A stretch of DNA of 64,000 nucleotides from Microbulbifer marinus (GTDB lineage Bacteria; Pseudomonadota; Gammaproteobacteria; Pseudomonadales; Cellvibrionaceae), in assembly GCF_900107725.1 (NCBI RefSeq), contig NZ_FNQO01000001.1, positions 558,001 through 622,000 of the forward strand. The letters run 5' to 3'. Below the pieces are notes generated by a model. That model worked only from the letters and a program-made list of their open reading frames with translations, was not told the origin of the DNA and searched no databases. Each line of letters starts with the position of its first letter. Positions within the stretch are counted from its first letter, which is position 1. The translations under genes were made by a program, and so were the position numbers. Shown here piece after piece: positions 7,723-16,096 of this stretch.

Positions 7723-10239
7723 TTAGCCGTTGTGTACCGGTTGCCAGAACCGGTGTAGGGCGTCAGACAGCGCCTCGCCGCTTCCGCAGGTCCGCAGTTG
7801 CCAGTGGTCGGGGTACAGGGCCCGGTAAAAAGGGTCCGCGAAGCGGTAATCCGCCAGTATCACCACGCCGCGGTCGGCCTCGCTGCGAATCACCCTGCCG
7901 GCGGTCTGCAGCACCCGGGTCATACCCGGGTAGCGATAGGCAATATCGAAGCCGTTAGTGGCCGCGTGAGAGTCGCCCGCATCGCAGGCCCGGCGCAACA
8001 GTTCCTGCTCCTCGTTGACCTGTGGCAGGCCCACGCCCACCACAATGGTGCCGATCAGCCGTTCCCCCACATAGTCGACGCCTTCGCCGAAGACGCCGCC
8101 CATAATCGCAAAGCCCAGGCTCTGGCGGCCTTCGCTAAAGCGTTCCAGGAATGCGGCGCGCTCGCGGTCACTGCTGCCGGACTCTTGCTGAACCAGCGCA
8201 ATATCCGGAAAACGCTCGCTGAAGCGCGCTGCCACCTGTTGCAGGAAGCGATAGGAGGGGAAGAACACCAGGTAATTGCCCGGTCGACTCTGATACACGC
8301 GGAACACCATTTCCACCAGCGCATCGGTGGCCCGGTTCCTGGCCCGATAACGGGTATCCACATAGGGGCACAGGTAAACACCCAGCTGTTCGGGCCGGAA
8401 TGGCGATGGCAGCGCGAGGTAGGGCGACTGTGCCCCCAGTCCCAGCTGGCCGGTGATATAACTGGCGGGCCGCAGTGTGGCGGAGAAGGCAATCACCGCG
8501 TGAAACTGTTGGTAACACTGCTGCAGGTAGTCGGCCGCATTCAGGCACAGCAGTTTCAGTTCGTGCTCCTGCCAGGGCGGCTGCCGGGTTTCCGCCCGGG
8601 TCAGGCAGCGGTGCTGATCCGCCAGCAACTGCTCTATCGTCAGGTAGCGGTACAGCGTGCTCAACCATTCCGCGATCGCCTCAGGCGGCGACTGTGACTG
8701 CTCCCACAACTGGCTGACTATCGCCATCACTTTATGGGCTGCACGGCTGATCGCCGTCGGGCGGTGGTCGGCGTCTGACAACGGTGTAACCCAAGTCTCG
8801 GTGTCCCGGTTCGCTTGTGTTGCTGTGTCGTTTTGCCGGCATTCCGCAATCCATTTGTCGAGAGCCTTTACCAGAGACTGAATGCTGCGGCGCAGCGTCG
8901 GATGCGAACCTTTACAGGCTGCCGCGGCACGTCGGCTGTCACTGCGTCGCAGCGCAGCGCTGTACATTGCCCGCGCGCGGTCGCCGAGGTTGTGGGCTTC
9001 GTCTATCAGCAGTGCCCGCCGCTGGCGCTGGTCCTGCAGGGCCGCCATGCGCACCAGCGGATCGAATACATAATTGAAATCGCACACGACCAGGTCGACC
9101 CAGGGCAGCATCTGCAGCGACAGCTCGAACGGGCACAGCTGCAGGCGGTCCGCCACCTGCGCCACCACCGCCGGCGTTATCAGCGGCTCGCCAAGGAGTT
9201 CGCGGCGTGCTTCGGGCAGGCGATCGAAGAATCCCCGGGTGCGCGGGCAGATACCATCGGCATCGCGGCTGCACAGGCCCAAGCGGCAGGCGCAGGTCTT
9301 GTCGCGCGCCTGGATTTCGAGCACCGACAGATACAGCCCTTTTTCGTGCAGTCGCGCCGCTGTTTCGCGCACTACCTGGCGACCGGAGTTCTTCGCGGTC
9401 AGGTATACCAGCTGGTCCACCTGGGCCTCGCCGATGGCCTTGATGGCCGGGAACAGCGTGCTGACGGTCTTGCCGATACCGGTGGGTGCTTCCACCACCA
9501 GCTCGCCGCCGTCGCGCAGGCAGCGGTAGGCCGCCACCGCCAGTTCCCGCTGGCCGGGACGGTAATCGTTGAACGGAAACGCGAGCGCCCGGGCCGAAGC
9601 TTTCACCCGCTGGCGATGCTGCTGCCAGCTTCGGTGCCACTGGATATATTCTCTCAACGCCACACGGGTAAAAGCTTCCAGTTCCGCCCAGTTGAACTCG
9701 AGTAACTCCGGATATGTCTTTTTCTCTTTGAGGTTGTGCCACAACATCTGCAGCGCGACACGGTCGTCAGCGGGGCCTGATTGGTCGGCGTCAGCCCGTT
9801 GCTGCAGCAGGTAACAGAAGCCGTAGACTTTCAGCTGGGCCCAATGCAGCTGCCGTACCGAATCCGGTAATTTATCGGGCGGGCAGTAGGTGGTCTTGAT
9901 TTCGTCGAGTTGTACCGGCCGGTGCAAATCTGTCTGCGGATGCAGGATATCCACCCGGCCGCCGAGGGTTAGTGTCTGTCCCTCACATTGCCATTGCACC
10001 TCCAGCCGGTACTCGGCCTCGCTACCCGGCGGGCGCTGTTTCTGCAATTTCTGATGCGCGCGAATGCCTTCCTGAGCCGTAGGTCCAGAAGGACCATCGC
10101 CGACCAGGTCGCCGCGACGGCACGCAAACGCCACCAGCTCGCCGACCGACACCCGCAGGGTTGCGCTGTCGCAGAGGGAGGTTGTGCTGTCTCGCTCGGG
10201 TGCCGTCGCTCCGCTCACGGCTGTTTCCACCCCGCTCAT
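7723..10239 (-). CDS. DinG/XPD-like superfamily 2 DNA helicase with N-terminal nuclease-like domain
   Basis: An 838-residue helicase. Residues about 30-150 resemble a Cas4/PD-(D/E)XK module (GRVDIL then QLDEIKTTY). The helicase core has Walker A VVEAPTGIGKT near residue 250, an iron-sulfur domain with cysteines in KTCACRLGLC, GICPR and QLCPFE (about 316-370), the DEAH box LLIDEAHN and C-terminal motifs through VLQTAGRVIRSEADRG. This is the architecture of 5'-3' helicases such as DinG, YoaA and XPD. The start at 10239 is chosen because its ATG overlaps the upstream stop (ATGA), showing translational coupling to the VRR-NUC nuclease gene; an ATG four codons earlier is possible. Confidence 0.92.
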   Translation of the reverse strand: MSGVETAVSGATAPERDSTTSLCDSATLRVSVGELVAFACRRGDLVGDGPSGPTAQEGIRAHQKLQKQRPPGSEAEYRLEVQWQCEGQTLTLGGRVDILHPQTDLHRPVQLDEIKTTYCPPDKLPDSVRQLHWAQLKVYGFCYLLQQRADADQSGPADDRVALQMLWHNLKEKKTYPELLEFNWAELEAFTRVALREYIQWHRSWQQHRQRVKASARALAFPFNDYRPGQRELAVAAYRCLRDGGELVVEAPTGIGKTVSTLFPAIKAIGEAQVDQLVYLTAKNSGRQVVRETAARLHEKGLYLSVLEIQARDKTCACRLGLCSRDADGICPRTRGFFDRLPEARRELLGEPLITPAVVAQVADRLQLCPFELSLQMLPWVDLVVCDFNYVFDPLVRMAALQDQRQRRALLIDEAHNLGDRARAMYSAALRRSDSRRAAAACKGSHPTLRRSIQSLVKALDKWIAECRQNDTATQANRDTETWVTPLSDADHRPTAISRAAHKVMAIVSQLWEQSQSPPEAIAEWLSTLYRYLTIEQLLADQHRCLTRAETRQPPWQEHELKLLCLNAADYLQQCYQQFHAVIAFSATLRPASYITGQLGLGAQSPYLALPSPFRPEQLGVYLCPYVDTRYRARNRATDALVEMVFRVYQSRPGNYLVFFPSYRFLQQVAARFSERFPDIALVQQESGSSDRERAAFLERFSEGRQSLGFAIMGGVFGEGVDYVGERLIGTIVVGVGLPQVNEEQELLRRACDAGDSHAATNGFDIAYRYPGMTRVLQTAGRVIRSEADRGVVILADYRFADPFYRALYPDHWQLRTCGSGEALSDALHRFWQPVHNG

Positions 10240-11930
10240 GGCTGTTGCCACTCAACATGTAACACCCGGTGGGGGATCTGGTGCCGGGCGAAATACGCCA
10301 GCCAGCGCTGCTGGTTCTGCTGCAGGCGATCGCCGGGACCTTTTACCTCCACCAGCTCGTAACCACCGGCTGCCGGAAACAGAATCAGATCCGGGAGACC
10401 GTTGCGGTGGTGGGCGATATCGCCGAGCAGGCGCTCGAAAATCCGCCGCCAGTGTTCGGCCGGAATGCGCGCGAGTGCCAGTGCCAGCAAGGGCTCTGGC
10501 AGGGCTTCCCAAGCTGCCAGCGGATTGGCGATACCGTATTTCTCGCGATAGTTCCGCCACACCCGTTGCGCCAAGTTCTCGCTGTCGAGTTCGGCCAGAC
10601 GCTGTTCGAAAACCGCCCGCCGTTGCGGATAAAAGTCTGGTGTACGGAAGTCGCTGGGCGCCACCTGGAATGGGTTGAAGAATGCCCCAGGAACCGGGCT
10701 GAACAGGATGTCCCACACATAGAGCCCGAGCACGCCGTTGAACAGGGTGTTCTCCACGTAGAAACACCGGTGGGCAAGTTGGCCGGCTTCTACGTCGGGT
10801 GACGCTTGTTCCAGGAATGCGGCGGCCAACAGTTCCACCCGCTCCGGCGCCGGTGGCAGCGTAACGGTTTCCGTCGGCGGCTGATATTTGGCCGGTGGCT
10901 GCCAGCCAGCCAGTCGCCGTGCCTTTTTTGCCGTTCGGTAGCCGAAGCTCTCGGCAAATACCCGCTCGGCTTCATTGTGGGGCGCGGCGAGGATTTCCCG
11001 GCACAGCACCAGCCCCGTATCGATATCGCCGCGTTTGACGGCGATCCGTGCGCGGCGCTCCCGCGCGGGTGGCCGAGCGCAGCACTGGTACAGCTGATCT
11101 GCCGCCTCGAGGGCCTCCAGTCGCTCCAGCTGCCGGGCCAGCGTCAGCCGTAGCCGGTCCAGCCGCCGGTGCAGGGTGGCATCATTGTCGATGCCGTCGG
11201 GTAGCTGCTCCGCCAGCGCCTGTATCTCCTCGGCTCCGGCCTCAAGAGCAGTTTCCAACTGCTCCAGGCAGTCGTAATAGCGCAGGTGCTGGTCGATCTG
11301 TGCGCGACTCTGGAACGGCAGGTTTTCCCCGTCCAACGGATATTTCTCATAGCGGTAGAGCCCCAGATCCCGCAACACATAGTCGGTCAGGTCCTGGTTC
11401 AGGTTGCCGAAGAAGCACAGCTTGAAGGTCTCGAAATGCCCCGCCGCCTGAACCGCCAGCAGGGTGTCCGCGGCGGTCAGGGCACCCTGCAGTGCCGGTG
11501 ATTCCGACTCCTGCTGCAGCAGGGCCTGTTCCACGGCCGGCCGTTTCAGCGATTGGGGCAGGGGAGTGGAGCTAAGGGCCAGCAACTCGGCTTTGCTGAA
11601 CAGTGGCAGGTATTCGTGTAGCGCCAAGACCGGATCACGCTGCAGCAGGCCGCCCTCCACCAGCTGGTGCGCCGCCTGAGCCAGGTCATCGATCTCGGCA
11701 TAGTTCAGTTTGCCGAGCCGGAACAGTGCACCCCGGGAGGACGGCACGCCCTTGCGCGACAGCAGCCGCACATACAGCCGCTGGCTGTCGAGTTCCAGCG
11801 CCTCGAACTTGGTGTAAAACTCCAGCTCCGCCGCTGACAGCAGCCGCTCATACCGGGCCACGACAAAATCCACCAGGGCGCGGAAGTTGCTCAGGTAGTA
11901 ATCCGGTGCGAGTTCAATGGCTTCAACCAT
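10236..11930 (-). CDS. FAN1-like VRR-NUC structure-specific nuclease
   Basis: A 564-residue protein whose C-terminus is a VRR-NUC domain: NGLPDLILFP, then the YELVEVKGPGDRLQQNQQRW catalytic core (Asp, Glu-x-Lys) and a final VLHVEW strand. The long helical N-terminal part (KFEALELDSQRLYVRLLSRKG and following) matches bacterial FAN1, a 5'-flap nuclease active on interstrand crosslinks. The ATG at 11930 is chosen over an in-frame TTG at 12029 because a LexA box and the -10 of a good promoter (11994-12029) lie between them; the TTG is in fact the first bases of the -35. It is coupled to the helicase gene by an ATGA overlap. Confidence 0.92.
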   Translation of the reverse strand: MVEAIELAPDYYLSNFRALVDFVVARYERLLSAAELEFYTKFEALELDSQRLYVRLLSRKGVPSSRGALFRLGKLNYAEIDDLAQAAHQLVEGGLLQRDPVLALHEYLPLFSKAELLALSSTPLPQSLKRPAVEQALLQQESESPALQGALTAADTLLAVQAAGHFETFKLCFFGNLNQDLTDYVLRDLGLYRYEKYPLDGENLPFQSRAQIDQHLRYYDCLEQLETALEAGAEEIQALAEQLPDGIDNDATLHRRLDRLRLTLARQLERLEALEAADQLYQCCARPPARERRARIAVKRGDIDTGLVLCREILAAPHNEAERVFAESFGYRTAKKARRLAGWQPPAKYQPPTETVTLPPAPERVELLAAAFLEQASPDVEAGQLAHRCFYVENTLFNGVLGLYVWDILFSPVPGAFFNPFQVAPSDFRTPDFYPQRRAVFEQRLAELDSENLAQRVWRNYREKYGIANPLAAWEALPEPLLALALARIPAEHWRRIFERLLGDIAHHRNGLPDLILFPAAGGYELVEVKGPGDRLQQNQQRWLAYFARHQIPHRVLHVEWQQP

Positions 11931-11993
11931 GGGGTACTGCGTGGGTGTTGCTGTCGTGACGGTTTGTTCCGGGAGCGGGGCGCCGCTCAGGGG

Positions 11994-12009
11994 CTGTATG
12001 GTTATACAG
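11994..12009 (-). promoter_or_regulatory. LexA (SOS) operator
   Basis: Read on the minus strand the site is CTGTATAACCATACAG, a perfect CTGT-N8-ACAG match to the gammaproteobacterial LexA box. It lies 64 bases upstream of the FAN1-like start codon and contains the promoter -10 element, the usual arrangement for LexA repression by occlusion. Confidence 0.85.
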
Positions 12010-12029
12010 GATGTGGCGGATTCGGACAA
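12001..12029 (-). promoter_or_regulatory. Sigma-70 promoter of the FAN1-like/helicase operon
   Basis: On the minus strand TTGTCC (12029-12024) is followed after exactly 17 bases by TATAAC (12006-12001). Each differs by one or two bases from the sigma-70 consensus. The -10 is buried in the LexA box, so transcription should be SOS-induced. Confidence 0.75.
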
Positions 12030-12268
12030 ACCCGGGAAGGCGACCGGGCGGCCACTCCGATATCGAGGGGAGGGTGGCTTGCTGCCGCAGCAGCAGCCGG
12101 CTGTGACCCTAGTCGGACAACGGGAGCAGCTTGGCCCGGTTGAGATTCAAGCGGTGGTGTGTTGTGGAACAGCCGGCCCGCTCGCCGCGGCAGCTAATGC
12201 TGACGATGAGCCCGAGCTATCGAGGGATCTTTCCATCCCCGTTAAGTCCGGCGGGCCGACTTCTGTCC
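12030..12268. other. Gap between purK and the nuclease operon
   Basis: This gap separates the purK stop from the SOS promoter. It is GC-rich, with no convincing open frame, tRNA or clear intrinsic terminator. Together with the leader of the nuclease gene, the non-coding stretch is about 340 bases. Confidence 0.5.
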
Positions 12269-13381
12269 TCAGGCCGTTTGATAGATCAGGTCAATGGCCT
12301 TTTGTGCTGCATCTCTAAGCTTGGCCATATCCTCGCTCTGCAACAACATATGGCCCATTTTCCGCCGCGGCTTCAGGGTCTTACCGTAAAGCGTGATATT
12401 GGTGGCGCTCTGCTTCACCGCATCGGGCACGACATCGACACCGAGCAGGTTGATCATCGCTGTGGGGCGGTCAGCGCTTGTGCTGCCCAGGGGCAAATCG
12501 AGAATGGCGCGCACGTGATTTTCGAACTGACTGGTGGCCGCGCCACCCAGAGTCCAGTGGCCACTATTGTGAACGCGCGGTGCCAGTTCGTTGACGAGCA
12601 AGCCCTCGTCGGTGGCAAAGCACTCCATCGCCAGCGCGCCGACATAATCCCAGTCGTTCAGCAGTTTCGTCAGATAGGATTCCGCCGCGCGCATTGTCTC
12701 ATCCGATGCTGCGGCCGCGGGCGCCAGTGACAGCAGCAGTGTACCGTCCTGGTGATGATTTTCCGCCAACGGGTAAATCTTGACTTCGCCGCTACGGGAG
12801 CGCGCGCCGATCAGCGAGATCTCGCGAATAAAGTTCACTCCCTTCTCGACGACATAGGCATCCGGCTTGATGACTTCAGAAAGGCTGCCCAGCTGTTCCG
12901 GGTTGTCCACGCGCCACTGGTTCTTGCCGTCGTAACCGTTTTCGCAGCTCTTGATAAATGCCGGGTAGCCCAGGGATTCGATCGCCCGGCAGATTTCCTC
13001 ATAGCTGTTCGCGGGCAGGAACGGGGCGACCGGTATGCCGCTCTCGACCAGCGCCTGTTTCTCGCGCAGGCGGTGCTGGGTATCTGCCAGGGCGTCCGGC
13101 CGCGGGAATACCGGGCAAAACTGTTCGAGTTCTCGTAGCAGGGGAACCTGTACCTGCTCCCGCTCGGCAGTAATGACTTCGGGATTGCCGAGAGCCTGAT
13201 ACAGGGCTTCCGCGGAGTCAAAGGCCTCTGCGTGTACTATCTCACCCAGCCCTTCGACACAGCCCGTGCTCTCGCCATGCTCGGCAACAAAACTGAATTC
13301 GATCCCCAGTGGTCGCCCTTCCCTGGCCATCATCTGTGCCAGCTGTCCGCAGCCGACGATTGCCACTCGTCTTGTCGCCAT
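12269..13381 (-). CDS. purK: N5-carboxyaminoimidazole ribonucleotide synthase PurK
   Basis: A 370-residue ATP-grasp enzyme of purine synthesis: AIR + ATP + bicarbonate gives N5-CAIR. It begins with the PreATP-grasp Rossmann motif VAIVGCGQLAQMMA, continues through the ATP-grasp lobe (ESLGYPAFIKSCENGYDGKNQW) and contains LAMECFATDEGLLVNELAPRVHNSGHWT, the Mg-ATP site of PurK. Full length for the family. Its ATG overlaps the purE stop codon as TAATG, so the two are translationally coupled. The substrate bicarbonate is what the transporter two genes upstream is predicted to import. Confidence 0.97.
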   Translation of the reverse strand: MATRRVAIVGCGQLAQMMAREGRPLGIEFSFVAEHGESTGCVEGLGEIVHAEAFDSAEALYQALGNPEVITAEREQVQVPLLRELEQFCPVFPRPDALADTQHRLREKQALVESGIPVAPFLPANSYEEICRAIESLGYPAFIKSCENGYDGKNQWRVDNPEQLGSLSEVIKPDAYVVEKGVNFIREISLIGARSRSGEVKIYPLAENHHQDGTLLLSLAPAAAASDETMRAAESYLTKLLNDWDYVGALAMECFATDEGLLVNELAPRVHNSGHWTLGGAATSQFENHVRAILDLPLGSTSADRPTAMINLLGVDVVPDAVKQSATNITLYGKTLKPRRKMGHMLLQSEDMAKLRDAAQKAIDLIYQTA

Positions 13382-13878
13382 TATTCCACCTCGAAAGGAA
13401 CCTGAGCACTCTGGCGTTCGCGCCAGTCAATCAGACGCTGTTGCAGCTCCGGATCCGCCAGGGACAGGATCTGTGCCGCCATCAAGCCGGCGTTGAAAGC
13501 ACCAGAGGCACCAACGGCCTGGGTGGCCACTGCTACGCCCTTCGGCATCTGCACGATGGAAAGCAGGCTGTCGAGGCCTGTATTGAACTTGCTTTCCACG
13601 GGCACGCCGATCACCGGTAGCGGCGTCATGGCGGCGATCATGCCCGGCAGGTGCGCAGAGCCGCCGGCGCCGGCGATAATCACTTCTGTGCCTTCCTCAC
13701 GCGCGCGAGTGGCGAACTCGACTAAACGCTGGGGGGTGCGGTGAGCCGAGACAACGGCCGTGGCAAACGGCACCTCGAGTTCCTTTAGCGGCGTGGTGGC
13801 ATTGCGCAAAGTGGGCCAGTCGGACTGTGAGCCCATTACGATGGTGACTTTTTCGAAAGGCAATTGATTCACGTCCAT
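13381..13878 (-). CDS. purE: N5-carboxyaminoimidazole ribonucleotide mutase PurE
   Basis: A 165-residue class I PurE, which moves the carboxylate of N5-CAIR to C4 to make CAIR. The motifs [13 protein letters not shown] near the N-terminus and [20 protein letters not shown] in the centre form the nucleotide and carboxylate site. The ATG overlaps the upstream transporter stop (TAATG), and the purE stop overlaps purK in the same way, so all three are one translational unit. The extra C-terminal residues are unremarkable. Confidence 0.97.
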   Translation of the reverse strand: MDVNQLPFEKVTIVMGSQSDWPTLRNATTPLKELEVPFATAVVSAHRTPQRLVEFATRAREEGTEVIIAGAGGSAHLPGMIAAMTPLPVIGVPVESKFNTGLDSLLSIVQMPKGVAVATQAVGASGAFNAGLMAAQILSLADPELQQRLIDWRERQSAQVPFEVE

Positions 13879-14807
13879 TAACTCCAGTGTTGAACGAGCG
13901 CCAGATAGACCGGAATGGCCACCAGCACATTAAAGGGAAAGGTAATCGCCAGGGACAGGGTGATCGACACACTGGCATTGGCCTGCGGTAGAGCTACGGC
14001 CAGAGCCGCCGGCACCGCAATGTAGGAAGCGCTGCTGCCGAGCACGGCGAGCAGGAATATACCACCCGGTGACAGCCCCAGCAGCACCGCGAGTGCAGCA
14101 CCGCCGGCGGCGCCGATCAGTGGCATCAGGATACCAAAACTCAACAGAAAGGCACCCTGGGCGCGAACATCCGGCAGCTTTTCGGCTGCGACCCGGCCCA
14201 TTTCGAGCAGGAACAGCGCCAGTACGCCGTGGAAGAGGTTACCGAAAAATGGCATCACCGAGGCGGTGCGCTCCCCGGCCCAGGCACCGATGGCGATCCC
14301 CCCCAAAAGCAACAGCACGCCCTGGTTGAACGCAATTTCATGGCCGACCTTTTTCCAGTTAGCGTCGGCAACGGCGCCACGTGCCAGGAGAATGCCCACC
14401 AGGATCGCCGGAACTTCCAGCAATGCAACGAACAGGGGGAAGTAGCCTTCGTAGTCAATCCCGCGTGAACTCAGCAGGGCCACTGCGACGGCATAAGTCG
14501 CCACACTGACCGAGCCGTAGTGGGCCGCCGCGGCCGCGGCATCCACACGCGACCAGCGGCCAATCCAGTACAGAATGGGAAATGCGACTAGCGGCAGCAA
14601 GGCCCCGAAGACCACCACGGCCAGAGACTGGGGCAGCAGAGTCGCGGCGGAGTAAGAGCTGAGCGCAGCGCCGCCTTTCAGGCCGATTGCGATCAGCAGA
14701 AAGATCACACAGCTTTTATAAAGCCCGGCTGGCAGCCGGAGATCGCTGCGCACGAGCTGGGCGAAGGCGCCCAGGATGAAGAAGCCGACGACTATATCCA
14801 GCTGCAT
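13878..14807 (-). CDS. SbtA-family sodium-dependent bicarbonate transporter
   Basis: A 309-residue integral membrane protein with about ten hydrophobic segments. It matches SbtA: an inverted-repeat architecture, the half-helix [49 protein letters not shown] and [20 protein letters not shown], where the Ser-rich turn of SbtA binds bicarbonate and sodium. The cytosolic loop that binds SbtB in cyanobacteria is much shorter here and no SbtB gene is present. The ATG at 14807 starts just after the stop of a small membrane protein gene, and its stop overlaps purE. It probably supplies bicarbonate for PurK and other carboxylases. Confidence 0.88.
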   Translation of the reverse strand: MQLDIVVGFFILGAFAQLVRSDLRLPAGLYKSCVIFLLIAIGLKGGAALSSYSAATLLPQSLAVVVFGALLPLVAFPILYWIGRWSRVDAAAAAAHYGSVSVATYAVAVALLSSRGIDYEGYFPLFVALLEVPAILVGILLARGAVADANWKKVGHEIAFNQGVLLLLGGIAIGAWAGERTASVMPFFGNLFHGVLALFLLEMGRVAAEKLPDVRAQGAFLLSFGILMPLIGAAGGAALAVLLGLSPGGIFLLAVLGSSASYIAVPAALAVALPQANASVSITLSLAITFPFNVLVAIPVYLALVQHWS

Positions 14808-14809
14808 GC

Positions 14810-15037
14810 TCAGTGCCCCTGTTGGCGGGCAGGCGGGGAGTTGCGGAGGTTTCCAAGCCGCAAGGCTGCTAGCGGCGTGCGGTGCTGCGCTAGCCAATAG
14901 GCGCCGTTCGCCAGCAGGATCAGCAGCCCCACTGCTGCCAGGGAGCCGTCGGCGATGCCACTACTGGTCAGCACCACTCCCATGGCCGATACTACGGCGC
15001 CGACCGCCATGCCAAACAAGAATTGTGCTTTAACCAT
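14810..15037 (-). CDS. Small two-span membrane protein, 75 aa
   Basis: The protein begins MVKAQFLFGMAVGAVVSAMG and has two hydrophobic segments (about 8-27 and 35-50) followed by a basic tail (LRLGNLRNSPPARQQGH). The ATG at 15037 is preceded by GAGG with 7-base spacing. Its stop is two bases from the transporter start, so it leads the sbtA-purE-purK operon. It is not SbtB, which is a soluble PII-like protein. A role as accessory subunit of the transporter is suggested only by position. Confidence 0.7.
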   Translation of the reverse strand: MVKAQFLFGMAVGAVVSAMGVVLTSSGIADGSLAAVGLLILLANGAYWLAQHRTPLAALRLGNLRNSPPARQQGH

Positions 15038-15095
15038 CTGCAAGCCTCACTTTTGCCCAACCGTCGAGTGGGGCGCATTATGGTCGTCATCGATA

Positions 15096-15143
15096 ATAGA
15101 TAAAAATAGATATTCAAGATACTATCCATAGATACGTATCTAT
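15096..15143. promoter_or_regulatory. Operator array of ATAGATA half-sites
   Basis: The 120-base gap between the small membrane gene and the LysR gene holds ATAGATA at 15096-15102 and 15106-15112 (10 bases apart, one helical turn) and a perfect 16-base palindrome ATAGATACGTATCTAT at 15128-15143 with the same half-site in both orientations. It ends three bases before a possible GTG/ATG of the LysR gene. LysR regulators commonly bind such a recognition palindrome plus activation half-sites in a divergent promoter. Confidence 0.7.
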
Positions 15144-15157
15144 ATATGGTGAATGCT

Positions 15158-16096
15158 ATGGCCCGCCACCGCGCGCACACCCGAATCGGCACGGCCCGCC
15201 AGATGGAGATTTTGCTAACCGTTTACGAGGAGCGCAGCATCAGTGCCGCGGCCAGGTCCCTGCATTTGACCCAGCCCAGCGTGTCGATGCAGCTGGCAAA
15301 ACTCGCCGACGCCGTGGGCCTGCCGCTGTACTACGCGATGGGCAAGCAATTGCGCTTTACCGAGGCCGGTTTGGCGTTAGTGGAGAGTGCGCGCGAGATC
15401 CTCAAGTGCTACGAGTATCTCGACCTGAAACTGGCCAGCTTGCGCGGGGTGGAAGCAGGGACCCTGCAGTTGGCGGTCGTGACCACGGCCAAATACTTTA
15501 TTCCGCACCTGATCGGTGACTACTACGAGAAGCATGCCAATCTCGATATTCGCTTCAAGGTGGGCAATCGCCAGCAGATCATTGACCGCACCGAACGAGA
15601 CGAGGACGATTTCTATGTCTTCAGTCACCCGCCGGAAAATCCCGATCTTGAGCTGGTGGAGTTTCTGCCAAACCGCCTGCTGGCCATTGCGCCGGCAAAC
15701 CATCCTCTGGCCGACCAGAAAAATATCCCCCTGACAGAGTTCGCCCGCAGTCCCTTCCTGCGCCGTGAGGAAGGGTCGGGCACTCGCCATGCCATCGAGC
15801 GCTTTCTCGCGCGCGAAAAGGCAACACTCAATGTTCGTATGACCATTGAGAGCAACGAGGCCATCAAACACGCGGTCATGTCCGGACTCGGTGTCTCCAT
15901 ACTTTCAGAGCACACCCTGTCTTTCGGTGGCAGTGCCGGCTTGGCCGTGCTCGATGTACAGCGACTGCCCATCATTACGCACTGGTATCTGGCCCGGCGC
16001 AAATCCCGACCCTTATCGCCGGCGGCACAGGGCTTCCTCGAGTACGCCCGCAATCTCGGCAATCTGCCGCTCGACCCGGATTTCCCTAAGGCGTAA
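15158..16096 (+). CDS. LysR-type regulator, CbbR/CmpR-like
   Basis: A 312-residue LysR protein. The N-terminal winged helix (RQMEILLTVYEERSISAAAR, then SLHLTQPSVSMQLAKLADAV) is followed by an effector domain with FIPHLIGDYYEKH and ending near residue 300. The SVSMQL helix and overall sequence resemble CbbR/CmpR, regulators of carbon fixation and bicarbonate uptake. The ATG at 15158 has GGTGA at suitable spacing; an in-frame ATG at 15146 abuts the palindrome and lacks a ribosome site. It is divergent from the bicarbonate transporter operon, the likely target. Confidence 0.88.
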   Translation: MARHRAHTRIGTARQMEILLTVYEERSISAAARSLHLTQPSVSMQLAKLADAVGLPLYYAMGKQLRFTEAGLALVESAREILKCYEYLDLKLASLRGVEAGTLQLAVVTTAKYFIPHLIGDYYEKHANLDIRFKVGNRQQIIDRTERDEDDFYVFSHPPENPDLELVEFLPNRLLAIAPANHPLADQKNIPLTEFARSPFLRREEGSGTRHAIERFLAREKATLNVRMTIESNEAIKHAVMSGLGVSILSEHTLSFGGSAGLAVLDVQRLPIITHWYLARRKSRPLSPAAQGFLEYARNLGNLPLDPDFPKA

